From assembly GCF_028389875.1 (NCBI RefSeq), contig NC_084672.1, positions 7,614,458 through 7,678,457 on the forward strand: a stretch of 64,000 bases of DNA, read 5' to 3'. The stretch comes from Rhea pennata. Lineage: Eukaryota > Chordata > Aves > Rheiformes > Rheidae. The notes under the pieces were generated by a model. It was given only the letters and a program-made list of their open reading frames with translations, did not search any database and was not told where the DNA came from. The number at the start of each line of letters is the position of its first letter. Positions within the stretch are counted from its first letter, which is position 1. Positions 12,428 through 27,400 of the stretch are shown piece by piece. Made by a program: the position numbers and the translations under genes.

Positions 12428-15400
12428 CTGTGGAGAAGAAAAGCAGAAAGCAATGGTTTGGAATGAGGGTCTCAGCATAACTGCAGGAGATCTCAGTAGC
12501 TTATTTGGTGAATACTTTTATGTTGCCCAGGCTAAACTCCTGGTAAACAAAGCCAGCCAGAATAACTAAATACATTATTTTTCATGTCTGTGTGAATGAG
12601 GAAAATGTATGTGTGTACTTGTTTCTCCTTTTTATCTCAACTTCTCCCTAGCTCTTGAGTTGTCCACTATGACAGCTTTTGTCATCCAAAAAGAAAGCAG
12701 GACACAACCTGCTCTAGAACTTGTCAAAGCCCTTGCAAGCACTGGTTGGAATGAGTTGTCATCAGAGAAATAACCTGGCTGCTCCAAATCCTGCTTTACC
12801 CAGAAGCTGAAACCACGCTGCCTCCTGGCTCTCCCCAGCAGCCTGAAAGAGGCAGAAAATGCTTCTAAAGATGTTACCAGAAAGGATCTTATTTATAGCA
12901 CGTGCTCCCAAAAGTTTCTGCAGTACCTCATTTCCCAAATCATTCTGTGCGTGTGATTGTCTTCAGGTTGTGGAAGGGAAGGCTGTTATGGTGATCAGCT
13001 ATGACAAGACGCTGGGGGATACAGTCTGAAGGGCTAGACTTCCATGCATCTTTGTGGAAATGACAGATTATCCATATTTTATCTGCCTATAATTTACATA
13101 TGCCCACATAAATTCCTGAATACAAGCTACAATGCACTGAGTTACAGTTGCAAATGTCAGTGCTGATGAAGCACAGCTATGGCACTACCCAGCCCTTAAG
13201 GATTTGTTAAAATAAAAAAATACATCTCCTGCATCTACACGTATCTTGTCTCTTTGTGGTAAGAAGCGAAAGGCCAACATCAGAGGGTAAGGACTGAAGA
13301 GAAGGAATACACTGAGCACCTTTTGTTGGTGGGATAGAGCTCAACGGTGATCACATCCAGGGCATTCCAGGCAGCAATGCTGGCCCCGCAAAACAGGCAC
13401 TGCCAGCCAATCATTGCCGACTCGCTGTTGCCAAAAAAGAGAAAGAAGCAGCACACTGCAGAGATCAGCATTGAACCACCTACAGGAGAGAGTCAAGAAA
13501 AATATGTTAGCATCAGTTCCCCCAATCCATGGCCAGTCAGCCTCACCACTGATAAAGATGGCCTTCAAATGGCAGTGTTTCACCCCCAAAATGAACAAAA
13601 TCCTCAAAACTCCCAAAATACCTTTATACTGCCTCTCTGTTATTCTCTTATGTTGGAAACCAGCCTGAAAATGTTCTCAATCCATCTGACCATCTGATCT
13701 TGCTGATATTCCTGCTATATAGACACTCTGAAGACAGGCTTTTCCAGGCAGGTTTCCAGCATCTCAGACTCCCAGATGGACCCAGGAAGAACAGAGACAA
13801 GTAAACATGAAAGTCAGTGAGGAAGAATCATTGTGAAGGTTTTTCTACTTGAGCTTTGAGTCAAGAACAGCAATTCATATCATATTCAAATCATTTGACA
13901 CATTTCTAGTCTCAATTAGGGTGATTTACACTCAATTGCATAAAGCACTTGAAGTCTCTTTTAATTATAAGAATATCATTATATTTCATGGCACATTTGC
14001 ACAGGAGCTATAATTTTATGAAAACCACTCAGGGAGAAAGTGAGAGTGTTCACGCTCAGCTACAGTTCAGATTCAGAATTACTAGTGGCTACATCACTAC
14101 CTTCTTCCCTAACTGGGAATTTTCACCTGAAAGATGCAGGTGAATTGCAGGTTTGCAAAATCAGAATATCTTCCGCTGGGAAGTTCTGTGTTGCTGAAGT
14201 ATTTCAGGCAACCAAAGAATTTATGTGCTTACTTGTTTGTTTTTGAGTTAATTTGACACAGACCAAAATAATTTGAATATTAAACTGCAACAAAAGTGTT
14301 TTATTTTGGATAGTATGTCTCTGCAGTGCACAGGCTATGGAAAGCTGCCATTCAGGACTCCATATTCTCTTCTGCTCCATACCACCTGGCCAAACTACAT
14401 CTCACACCGTGCCCTGGGAATATTGCCTCTGCTTAAGAGGTACAAATGAGGGTCACAGGAGGTACACCAGAAGATCACAGGAGATGGTTTAATGGAACGT
14501 GAGAAACCTGAACTGAAGTCCCAGTGAAGCACATTCCACAAAAGAGAAAATCAGTTTTCATGTTAAGCTGACCAGAAATAATGTGTTCAGCAGGCTGGTA
14601 TGGGTGGGATGCCAGAAGGCTCTGTGTCAATTAAGAATTCCATAGTGAAATGTTCCTTCATGTCTTTACCAATTTTTGTTTTGTACTTTTCATTCTGTAG
14701 AAGAAATAAGCATTTTGAATTCCAGCTGTCATGTCAATTCCAGATGAAAACACTGAAATGTTGACATGTTTGCTAGGTGGATAATCTGATTCTCTTTCAG
14801 CTTTATTTTTTTTTTCTCCTCACAAACCCTCTGTTTTTTCTGGGTCTTCCCCAAATTCATTACATGAACCCTATTTTTTTTTGCTGCAGTGGACATTGCT
14901 GTCACATATGTGGGGTCATCTTGCTTGCTTTTTTAAATCTGACTAACGATGGTCACCAGGCTAAGCTAATTAAACTCTTAGAAGAGAGAGACAGTGAGCT
15001 CAAGAGAATGATTCAGTCTTAACACCTCAACCATATCCCTCATTTTAGGAAACTCACTTGTCTGTCTCCCAAGGCATGATCCCCATTGTGTCTAGAAAGC
15101 AAGGTTTGAACCTTGGAAAAAAAGATACCAGAAACACCCAAAGTAATCATGAAATTTATGATGTGATAACTCAGTCCTGTCAGACTAAAGGTGGCTCTCT
15201 TTCTAAACTGTAATGTGGTCAGTTAATCTACTATATAATCTCTCAAGCTGTTTGTATTTCATTTGGAAATCAGAAACCTAAGAGAGAGAACTCCTGCACT
15301 GCCAAACACCCACAGCAAATAATCTTCATGAATATTCATTGCTACAAGCAAAGTCTTTCATTTATTTGTACAGAATATTATGGACATCAGCGTTAACTCA

Positions 15401-18400
15401 GCAGCACCAAGAAGTCCCACAGCAGCTCAGACCCTGTTGTGCTAAGCGCTGGGTAAACACACAGGCTTTGACATAAAAGTCAAAATAAAGGAAAAAAGCA
15501 AGATGACATAGATGCACAGAAAAGGGGGGTGGGAGGAGCAGATAACTTGCCCAATGCCACAGAGCAGATCGCTTGCAGAAACAGAAATAGAACCAAATTG
15601 TTCTCAGTCGCTGTCTGGTGCCTCACCCTCAAGACTTTTTACCTTTCTGCTCCATTTGGTACGGGAATGACTCACCTCCACCTGAGCCTGCTCTGCTTGC
15701 ATTCATATGTGTAGAGGGAGAGAGACCTTCACACTGACCTTGACTCTTTGCTCATACTTACAACTCATGCCACGCGCCCATCATCCCCACTCACCGATCA
15801 TTTTTATCCTCCCTATTTTGTCCATGAGTAGCGCAGAGATGATGTTGCCTGGCAGCACAGACAGACTGCCCAGGAAGCTGACGAGATAAATTAGGAAGTC
15901 ATTCTCCTCCTCGAAGTCCAGGTGACAGCCTTCCTTCTGCTTCAGAAAAGTGCTATTTATGAGCCTGCAGTTGATGAATTTGTGTTCGTAGAGATCTGCC
16001 AGGGAAAGAGGCAAAGACTTGATTCCACACGACTCTCATCCCTTCACACAGCAGCAACAGGAGTCAGGATCAAAACCGAATTGAAATCTGAGAGGTGGTC
16101 TCCACGAAACAAAAATGACCATTTCTAATCAGTAGTTAAGTGACAAACTACACGTTCATGCTATGCATCTGGTGGCCATAAGCTCATGCAATTCCTTATA
16201 TTTGTGGAATCACCTGGACCAGTGTCCTCATATCACAAGGACTGGGGCAGTTCAGGCTGTCGCTGTCACAGAACTACAGTTGTTCCCTACCAGAGGAGAT
16301 ATGAAAAGCTTTTCCAGGATAAATTAATGAATATTTTATAGCTTAGGATCAGCAACCAGAAGTTGGATATAAACTAAAGAGAGGACCTTTGAATAGATTT
16401 TAAGCCAAATTTTTTGAATTGAGAACTGGTAAACTGCTAGGCATTTTGCCACTCCTTCAACCTGCCAACATCTGAGAGCAGATTTCTGCATTTTCCCTGG
16501 GGTAACAAATAACATCAGAAGTCATGTGGTTAAAAAACTGATGGAACAACTTGAAACCTCCTTTCAAATGGATTGTTGGAAACATGGAATTAAGCAAGAA
16601 TCAGAACCTAAACTATAGATGAGAACAGCCTCAACTTTTGGGGCAATGCTAGTGGCAGCAAGAATTTTTTGACAGGCTCATGCCTACGTGGACAGTTAAG
16701 CTCAGTTTGCAGGAAAATAAAAATGTCTAGCCATACTACAAGCCAAAAGCACTATGTTTTTTCCAGCTCTCTTCCAGAAACCAAACGGTTATAAAGGTAG
16801 CACAGTAGCTGGTTCCTTCACTCTCTTTTTTCTGTCACCACTGTTATTACCCAGCACACACATGGACACACAGATCTCTATCATCCTTTCTCACAGAGTC
16901 TGATACAATACTTTCTACTTATAGTGACTAGACCGTATTAGGAATGCCTTTACCTGTGTTATAAAAGACAGTGGACACGATGGTGCAGTTTTCAAAGAAG
17001 GTCTCACTGGATGTCACATCTTCAAAATAGCATTCCTCAAACAAGGAATCTTCAAATCTCACTTCCTTGAATTTCATGCCAATGAATCTGTGGTGCAGGA
17101 AACAGAGCTTCATTCTGTGCTTTGAGGTATTTCCTATACTATATAGTGTGTAACGGCCATCTCAAGAGACAAAGCAGTAATGACCGTTTCTGAGGTCATT
17201 TGCAGAAAAGGTATCTCACTTCATTGAACATTACTTCAATGTATAACTGCATTTCATTTTCCCTGCAAATTCCAATCCAATGCTTATGCATTTTATTAGG
17301 AGAGATGAATTTAAACAATTTTTTAAAAGAGATGTGGTGCTTTTAGGATTTCTGGCAGCTTTTTCATTCCTCAAAATAGTCACATCAAAGAAAATTTGCT
17401 GTTGAGGAAGAGTGGACACAAATCCTCTCACTTTCCGTACTAATCCGTCTGAAGAAGACATCATTTTGCTCAGCGCGTGACATTCTCTTTGTTAAGCTGA
17501 CCTTGGTGCCTCCCATATCCTGCCCCTTCCTCAAGCATAAATAAAACCAGCCATTATCAGATGCCTATTGAGCCATTTGGTGAACATGACAGTTATTCAA
17601 ACTAGAAGTGATTGTTGAAGCAAAAACGCATGATGATATCTAGATGGAGCAGGGAGATTATCTGTGTACCACTTGTACCCATCTCTGTTCAAGGACTGCA
17701 TATAACGTAAAGAAAATAAATTACACTACGAATAGTCATTGGTGTCAGGTGATTGATTTCTCTTCTGATGGAAAGCTTGACATTTTTGCCCCTGCCTGCC
17801 TGAGGGATGACCCAGTATTGATTTACCAGTGAGATTTTGCAGGGACACTTGGAAGATGGATGTGTTAATGCACAGGTGTGTTTCAAAGATAGGAAGAGCT
17901 ATTAAATGCATGTATTATTACTCAAGCTAACGGGGCCACAACTGTCAGCAAACAAAAAGGTGTCTAACATATACCCAGAAATTTAATTCATCTGAGCATT
18001 TACAAAAGTGTAGCGTGTTGGATATTTACATCATTAAATGGTGTAAACACTAGCTTCTAAAAGATATTGTTAATGCTCAAAATACAACATGAAGACTACT
18101 CAAATCTTTTGCTCCGTATAGAAGGTTTCTCAGGTTACAACAAAACATAAGCTGATCTGCATTGGCTCAGTAATAGCCTGTGAGGTATTTACTCTTAAAG
18201 GCTATTAAAAGCCCTTTTAATTTTCTTTCTTAATATGCATCTTTAAGAGATTCACTTAGCAATGGTCTGTGTTCAGCGGTGTTTTAACTCACAGCCAACG
18301 GCTAGAGGGAAAATGGAGCTATAAATCATAATGAGGCATGCACTAGGCATTGCTAGAACACAGCTTGATCAGGTTTTGAGTTATTGAAGTAGGGAGGGCC

Positions 18401-21400
18401 AATGAAGGAATATAGCGACATGCAGGACAATTTTAGGTCTCCATCCTGCATTGTGCTGATCATCTATTCTCAGTTAAGTTAGTGAAATCTGAGCACCTCA
18501 TCCAGGTGCAAGACAAGGGTCCTTGGTCCATAAATCAGACTACCATTCATATCTCAGATACTTTGTTTGACTGCTCCATAGCTGGGGAAGTAGCAATTGT
18601 GGCCCTAGGTTCAGACCATCAAGGACAGCTCTTTATTGCAGTGAAGGTTTCTGGCAGGATTTGGGAGCCAGGGAAGACCTTCATCAGACTCCATCAGATA
18701 AACACCAAGGAAATGCAGACAAGTAGTTTCTAAGGTAATAGGAACAACTCAGATAGGCATTTGGGTATGGCTTCAGCTGTGAAGAGTGAAATAATGAGTA
18801 TGTTGTGTAACACTGAACATGCAGGGGGACCTCTCCACACAGAGCAAGGGAGCCTGAGTAACACCATGTCTAGTCTATTGGGAGCTATAGGATCTCCATG
18901 GAGTTTACACTGAGGTAAATTTCCACCCATTACCTTGAGATTTAGAAAAGTACAAATGGTATGCTACCGATCACTAGGATTTCTACTGTATGGAGCTCAG
19001 AATGATTGAGTCTGGTTACACAGGTCCAGGTCCAGTTCAAAGAGGATAAAGGGAGTAAAACAATGACAGTAACATAATTTTCTTCAAAGCAGTAAAAGAG
19101 AAGGTGAAACAGTGGGGAGAGACAGAATTAATGTGGGAGAATCACACCAGTATAGCTGAGGGTCATGACACAACTCGCATCGAGGGGCTGCAGAATGGAG
19201 ACCAGGATAGGTTGTATGAAGGATTTTAAGCGAACATAGCTTTTTGTTTTCAGAAAGCAGAAAAAGAAGTAGGTTTCTTGTAGGAGATGGTGTCTGCTGC
19301 CCAAAACCAGTAGATGTCAGTGTATCCTAAGGAAAGTCACCTCCACATCCAGAGATGCCCAACATATCCAGGCATATGCCCATTTCCTGCTCACTGCTCT
19401 TTGCAAGCAGCTGCCAAGGGGATCTACTGAGAGCGAGACTCTGCACAAACTTCTCAAATGCATTTCCTTGGGTCTGGAGATGCAAGTGGCTGCAGCAGAA
19501 TGTGTGAAAAGCAGGATGAAAAGAATATTCGGTCTGTGAAAAAATTGCTACTGGAATTTGAGTTATAGACTGTGTCCCCAGAAGAACAACCTAGATCCTC
19601 AGTTTTGCAGAAAATGAGGAAAAGGAGTCTCCTAGAAATATATTTTAGTTCATTTGAAGCCAGAATTACTTAACCAGATGTGCCTTCTCCCCTTCAGTAC
19701 TAATCAAAACAAATTATAGTCACTTACTTATCATTTTTATATTCCCCATTTCTGTGGATCTGGTTTTCCAGGGTGAAATTAAAGGTGAAGTGTGACACTT
19801 CTTCCTCATCAAAGATTTTCACACGGGATTCATATGCCTCCTCTTGGAGATACCGGATCATGTCAGGGAACCAGACAATAAGGCCATAGTAACTGCAGCC
19901 AGATGGGAGGTACACATTAGGCATACAAGATCCTGTACAAATGTCACAGCGCTTTTCCTAAGATCTATTTCATAACATGTAAACCTCTCAGGTTCCCAAG
20001 GTGAAAGCATTTCTGATGCAAATTCTTGCTCAGCTCTAACACCGTGCTAAGTAACCTGTTTCTCTAGTGTAAGCACCTACATTATATAGCATAAACACCT
20101 AGCTGCTCTCAGAATCGTATCGATCCATTCTAGCTAACCTGAAGTAGGGCAGTTTATTTAATTTTCACTGACTTTGCTATATATCCCAGCCAATGAGCCA
20201 ATGTGCTATACTTGCTCCCCAAGAGATATGCAGAGCTGCAGGAAATATGGGAGCTTCTCTTGGATTGCAGGTTTCTGCAAGTATCAGGCCATAGTGAGGT
20301 TTAGACTGTTGGACAGCTGAGACTTAGGCAGATTTTTGGGGACACAAAACATGTACACAGGATCAAATGAAAGATCAGGAAATGAGAAACTCAGTATACT
20401 AGTACACACTAGTAACCACCTCTCAAGTCCTGGTCTATTCAGAGTACATTGTATTCTCATATAAGCAATCAGATCAATCAGTATTTCATAGGAGAGCAAG
20501 GCTCTAAAATAAGAGCAGGATTCATTTTGTAACTATTTATTTAAAAGTACAATGTATTTATTCAAATCTGAGAGCCCTCAGAAAACTCTAGTTTCCTGAA
20601 AAGTAAGGTGAGTACCTGAGAGGTACTGGAGAAGTACCTTACCTTAAGGCCATTGTAAACCAAACCACAGCCAGAATCAGTGTGTTCATCCTGTACTGGG
20701 CTGTTAAACAATATAGCACATTGTCCCAGACCTACAAATCCAAAAGGAGGAGTTAGTTGCAAGGAAATCCTAGAGAGATTTGTGAGATTAATTTCCGAGA
20801 ACATCATAAATTTAATGTTTGCAGTAAAAACAGCTCATTTGGGGAAGGTCAGATGTATGGCTTAGATTCAGTGTTTGTTCAAAATTATATTTATCGAGGT
20901 AGATTCATGGCTTACAGAGAGATCCTGTATCCAGCTTATGTCCCTGGGTACTTGATCTGAACCCTCTATAATGAGCTGGAGTGCATGACTAGCTATGGGT
21001 TTCACTGATGGGCCAGGATAATGCAGTATCTCCCTCAGCTTACGTGGATATGAGCCTGTTCTCAGACTGTCTGACCATTCCATCTTTTCACATGTGTATA
21101 TGGTCTCAGGGATGCTTTCAAACTGAGCTGTAAAGACAACTGGTGAACAAAAAGGCAAACACATTTGACACTTTAAGACAAGCAGGATGAACTCAGATGT
21201 GAATGAAAACAAGCACACCAAGAGAGAGACAGAACTCATGCTCTTATCCTTGCCATATATGCACAGTAACAGCACCTGTATTGCTAATAATTAGAAAGAC
21301 TGCCCTTTACTTTAATTGTATCCTCCAAGACCAGAAGCATCCAGTATGATTTTCAACAAAGTTCTACATGGGCACACATCAACCTTATAGAATATGGGAA

Positions 21401-24400
21401 ATTTTAAATTAGGTAAGGAGAAAATATAACCTTGCTAGAAACTCACACTCGGCAAGAGCAAAGAGCAAGCATTCTTAAGAATTCACTGGAGATGGTAAAT
21501 TCACTTAGGTCTGGGTGTGAGGGAATCAATACTTATCCATTCAGAAGGAGAGTCAAGTGCTTGGGGTTCTATCTCATCCTGGAAGCTCTGCCATTAGCAC
21601 AGCTTGACTACCATGGTGCTCATAGGACTGTTTCAGGACCTGGCTAGCACTGGGGCAATTTGCAGGTATATGTATATGTCTGAGAAGTGTAATCAGATTA
21701 CAGGCTTTAGCAAACACTTGCAGCCTTTTTGAGTGAGGGTCAGGATTTTAGGATGCAATGGCCCGAAGCTATAGTGCACTGGAGCCCAAAATGCAAAAGC
21801 ACTTCTGAGCTGGTTTTTCTTCTCACCTGTTTGAAAGTGGTTGTGAATCTGACCAGCCACCGCTGATACCATGTCCCTGTTGAGCTCTGGATTTCAATAA
21901 ACTCATCCACTTGCTTTGGAGTTTTGATATAGGAAACCTGAAAAGAAAGGAACAAAAAAATGGCACAAATTTTTCAGGGTTGATCTTGGGTGGATTTTAC
22001 ACTTCACTGTCTTCTGGAAAATGCTTGCCACCAGGTATCCTTTATTATCTTGCCCTTGAGTGTTATCACTAGAAAGTGAGTTAATTGATCTTATTATGGT
22101 GAGAGATTTTGTTATAGAAAGAAGTCTCCCTTCCTTCCTTCCTGCCTTCCTTCTCTTCTCTCTCTCACTCTGTCTTTATCTCTCATTTCTTGAAACATTT
22201 CAGATACATCACATCCACTTCAATCTTTCATTTACTGGTTGATGCCTGAGCACTTGGTGATTTCTGAGCCCTTAGATTCCCCATCAGAGATCAGGGCTGG
22301 GCAGTTACCATACAAAGTATCTCCATGATTAGCTGATTGTATCTACATCAAACTGTGCCCTCAGGATCTTTTTTTCAAACACAGCTGGAAGGAATATTCC
22401 CCAATTCCACACGTTTTGTGTACCACCAGCAGAATTTCTATGACAAACGAACATACAGATGGGAATCTTTGCACCTGAAATGCATCCAGTCCTAAAGTGG
22501 AATCATACCATACAATCACTGACTCCATCAAATCAGTCTGAATTTTCAACACTGTACACCTTAACTGGACTGCACATGAAGCCTCAGAATCAGTCTTGGG
22601 GAATATGTGCTGAGTAACTTTGAATAAAGGACATATTCAAGGAAAGCAAGATCTGTTTGTAAAAATGAGAAAGAGGTGAAAATTTAGCGAATAAATTACT
22701 AAGTAGGAGCGATTTGCTTGGCTTGGCTGTACTGTCGGTGTGTTCTTTTTGCTGGCACCATTTAAATGTCATATCTGGGAACTGTCCCTGTAACAGCTGA
22801 TTCATGACAAACTGGCAACTTCTGGCCTATCAGAAAAATACAAAATCTGACAGTTTATACTACACCAGCCGAACTGAACCTCCATCTGTGCCAAGGGATG
22901 TCAGTAAATTTCATTCAGCAGACACTTCACATCTCAAGGTGCGATATTTAAGATGAGTGCATCACATAGCAGTCATGCCTCTGTTGGCTGGAGTAATGAG
23001 CACTAACGGGTGCTCTGCTGCCTCTCCAGATTCCTGTAGCCAGCACAGATCCACATAGTGTCCTACTTGGAGATACACATTCTTGAGTCTCATAGGTGAA
23101 TTCAGATTGACTCCTAAAAGCCTCAGGATACAGCTTGCCTTAGAAGCAGGAACAGGCCCATATAGGCATGATAGCGCCTGTTTCCAGGCAGCTTACAGGC
23201 TGGTCCTTGAAAGGCAACTGAAAAGCCTGCTCATATCCACCAGCCAAGTATGCATGACTGGCTCAGCACGCACATTCCCCATGCATGTACAGCTAACACG
23301 CCACAGCATCGCTTGTAATCTCCCTGCAGGTTGGGTCCATCAAGGACACACCAGGCTCAGCATCAAACCTCAGCCCAGCATTACAGAAAACCTCATCAGG
23401 GATTTCAAAAGATGCTGTTCTCAGTCGCCGTTGTCAACAAGGTTTGCAGGAGTTGAATGACCTGTAGCCTAGAAATAGCAAACACTCATTAAATTCCTAC
23501 CTTTACATGGTTGTCATCTACATAAATTAATCTTTTATATTCTAGAAGGATCACTCCTGAGTGACCTCATCTTGTGACAATTCCTCTGAACAGGGTAACT
23601 TCTTTTCTTCTTTGCCTTAAAAGACATGTTTTACATACAAATATATCTCCTCTTTTCCCTTCTCTGCATCCTTCCAGAGCACGTGTCCTCTCATCTTTAA
23701 AAGCATAAATCAAGAACTATTCCCTGTCTGGCTCACTGACAGTTTACACCTGAATTATAGTAATTTGCAGCTAACCTCAGTGTACACCTTTTACCTGATT
23801 TAACTATTAATCTAGTCCCCTGGTGTGACCTTTTTCACAACAAGCTGCAGACTAGTGAGTAATAACCACTCATTCACTTTCCCTTGGAGAGATTAAAGAT
23901 TCAGTATGAGGCAGACAGATAAATTTGGGAAGCTCATTAGGAGGTACATGAACTTTAATCAGAGTTTGATTAGAAGCCTAAATGGAGAAAGGAGTGATTC
24001 AGATCTCCCACATGACTAATCTCTACCCTGTTTGATTTTAGTCTCCTGGAGCAGACCAATTAAGTGCATGTGTAATTGAAAAACCACTGGCCTGCATGCT
24101 CTAGTTTAACATCAAGAATGAAGAGTATTCACTGCAACTGAGCAGGACTGAATACCTCTTGAAAAAACAGGCTGGTATCTGACTTTAAATGTGCAATGTG
24201 TTATCCCGGAGTCCTTTTTCAGATTGCTGAGGGAGGTCATATTGTGAGGGGGACGCTCTAGTCCCTGGAAAGAAGAATAATACTGGTGCTGTGCTGCACC
24301 AGGGAAAGTACGTCCAGCTTTTCATTTTACCTGCCAATGACTTTGCTAAAAACTCACCGTAAACACCCTTTCTGGCTCGCCTTTGGCCCGCATATTGGTG

Positions 24401-27400
24401 TCATGAACTTGCTTGAGGATCATCCAGGCTTCATCATGTTTACCTATCTGGAAACACCGAGGCAAGGGAGAATAAATGTTAGTGTTTGCAGCTCTGCATT
24501 TTATCAAAGCATACGGACAAACCAGTACCAGAGGCCCAGTATAGCAGAGATGTGCACACACATGCCATTGGCTGTGTTAAGGGAAAGAGCTGAGAGCATG
24601 GATTATATTCACAGGGAGCATGGCATTTCTGTGGCTGGAGAAAGGAGGTACCCTAAAACTATCTGGGGCAGGAGAGGAATCAGAGATTAAGTGCCCAGAG
24701 AAGAGTAGAGGAGTTTTATCAGCAGACCTAAGCTCTGTTCCCATCTCTGCTAAGGACTTGAAGGGTTAATGTAAACTAGGTATTGCTGCAGTGACAGCAT
24801 CTGTGAAAAGGGAATAAAATATACCTGCTCCAGAGCTCTGAGGTTTATGTATTTTAGCTTGCTTGTCGGCTTGCTTTTCACTCTTCTTCCAAGATTCACT
24901 AGTTACAATCCCAAACTCTGAGAGAGATGTTTTCAAAATATTGGACTTAGAAAATCCCCTTGCTGCCTTCTTCTTGTGCGGCATTCAGCAGTAAAACACT
25001 AACAATTTTTGATTAACCCCATAGTCTGTAGCCTTTAGGTTGTAAGTGGTCCCTAGAGTTAGTGTGTGCAGGCGCGAAGGAGTGCTTTTGCTCTGGACTT
25101 GTGTTATGTGTTTTTGATGGGACAAAGACAGACAGACGGTGACACATTAGGGACCAGCTATCCTCTGCTACAATGTTCAGATGAATCATCTTACCTCCAG
25201 CAAAAACCGCGGGCTTTCAGGCATGAATTTCAGTGCCACCAGAGAAGCGATACAGGGCAGAGAGCAGACAAGCACAAAGACTCTCCAGCTGTGGAAATGG
25301 TACTTGGTTCCCATACTGAAACCCCAGCCTGAAAACAGCAAGAGGCAAAAAGTAAAAATACTGACCAGGCATTCTGATTTTTGTCTCTAAAACAGCTCTG
25401 AACTGGACTGTACAGCTCTGTACAGCATACGGACAGGCTGAAAGTTTGATATACTTGGTAATGACCTCTTTTGGAGGCTCAATGGTATTTTCAATAGATA
25501 ATAGCACATGAGTTCATGTTCACTACAGAAAATGGAATGCATTCTCACTCAGGATTTATCTTTTTAAAAACTTTATCTTTAGGTTCAAAAATCATCTAGA
25601 AATAAGAATAACTCCCTTCAGCTGTATACAAGCAAGGCTGGGAACAAGGATAGGATTCAAACTCAGAAGAATCAAGATCTTGCTCCTGCATTTGGGGTCC
25701 GCTGTCTCCTGCCTGCTCCCTGCCACCCAAAGGGTCTGGTGGCCCCTGCCACGGAGCAGCAAGTAGAGCACCGTTCCTGTGCTGCTCCATTAGGGACCTG
25801 CACCAACGCAGATACTTCCTTAAAACACACTGAAAGGCAATTACAAACAAATACCACACGCAGACGTGAATGAAAGCACTTTTTTCCCTCAGTTTACTTT
25901 TTCTAGACTCAAATCTCAAAGAAATGTTTTATCTCCTTTTTTTTCTATAGACATTTTCATTTGCAGTAACAACAAAATAAAAGAACAGTGGCTTTGCAGA
26001 AGTCTCATTTCTCCCCGTCATGGGCCTGCACTCCTCTCACCACATCCCAAAACAATAGGGAATCATGGGAAATCAGAAAGAAAAGTTACAGCACACAAAA
26101 TGTAAAAACACAAGTCACACAATATGAAAAGTCATCTAGAAAATAAATGTAAATATTATATTTTAAGTGCTTTTTAAAGCAAGTGTATTTGAAAATACTG
26201 AAAGATTATTTCAACTTGACATCACTAGGCTTCAATTTTATATATTTGTTCAAGCAATCTGTGTCTTACTGATCAAAAGCGTGAACACTTTATACTGAAT
26301 ACATTTCAAGATAGATAGATGGATATCTGTGCTTTTCTTCAGGGTCTTTGTGGCCTGCCCTACTTTCCTCAAACAGGATTCTGCAAACAGCTGGTGTCAG
26401 TGGATACTGAGGGAATTAATCTTTCCCAGTAGATATTTGCTGTCTGATGTTTTCCTAGGAATATGCACATGAGTTACCAGGAAGACCATGTGACATGCAG
26501 ATTTTTGTTCCTCAGGGCACTCACATATTCCAGAGCCCTCCTGTCTACTGTTTCTCTAACACTTCCAGCGCTGCACAGGGAACTCAATTCTGAACTAGAT
26601 TAGGTGAAATCAGATGTGGCCCCCCGCACACTGCATGCCCAAAAGACATGTCTCCAAAAACACAACCCGAAGAATGTTGGCATCTGGCTAAGGAAAAGAA
26701 TATGTGTTACCCTCGCTACTAAAGTTCTTAACACCCAGCAATTCCCTCATTAAAGTTATTTATTTTTCATAACTGTCCCAGCTTCACAATCAAGATGAGC
26801 TTTGCACTCAACGTGAACATAATCTCAGTTCTACTTCCCCTGAATTCTCTGGCATTTAGACCAAGGGGTCAGGCTCTGACAGTATAACTCCAAATGATAT
26901 ATTTGAACCCTTTGATATGAAGTAGCCTTCATGCCACAGAGTCAGTCCTGCTTACAACCTTAGTATCAGTCAATCCATCAATCAGTCAACCAGTTTATCA
27001 GACCTTCTATTTTTCATTTGTCAGGTGTGCCAGGTGAGTTTCAAATGTGTTACAAATTCTGTTGTAGAACTGTTCTGGTAAAAAAGAAAGTCCTCCACCT
27101 TCATACAGGTAGGATTTTTAAAACTCCACAATTGTAGGGAAAAGTTTGATGTTGATAAAAGTAAGATTAACTGTGGTTTTAATTCTTGAAGAAGTTACAT
27201 TGCCAAATTACAACCCTACTGTGTTGGAAACAAATATCTAACCAGACCTCAAGCCCTGCTCATTTAAGATATCTATTATTTTCAATGTTGTTTATGTTGG
27301 GATCTGTAAGGACTAATGATTCATGTGCAGGCTTGAAGCAGTGTAGTGACGCATGAATGTATTGCTGCCAAAAGCTGAAAGCACAAAGCAATTACCGTAA

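Noticed and set aside
24766..24984. Lysine-rich 72-codon frame on the SV2B strand in intron 4
   Set aside because: It has no acceptor/donor pair fitting the neighbouring phases, and SV2B is complete without it.
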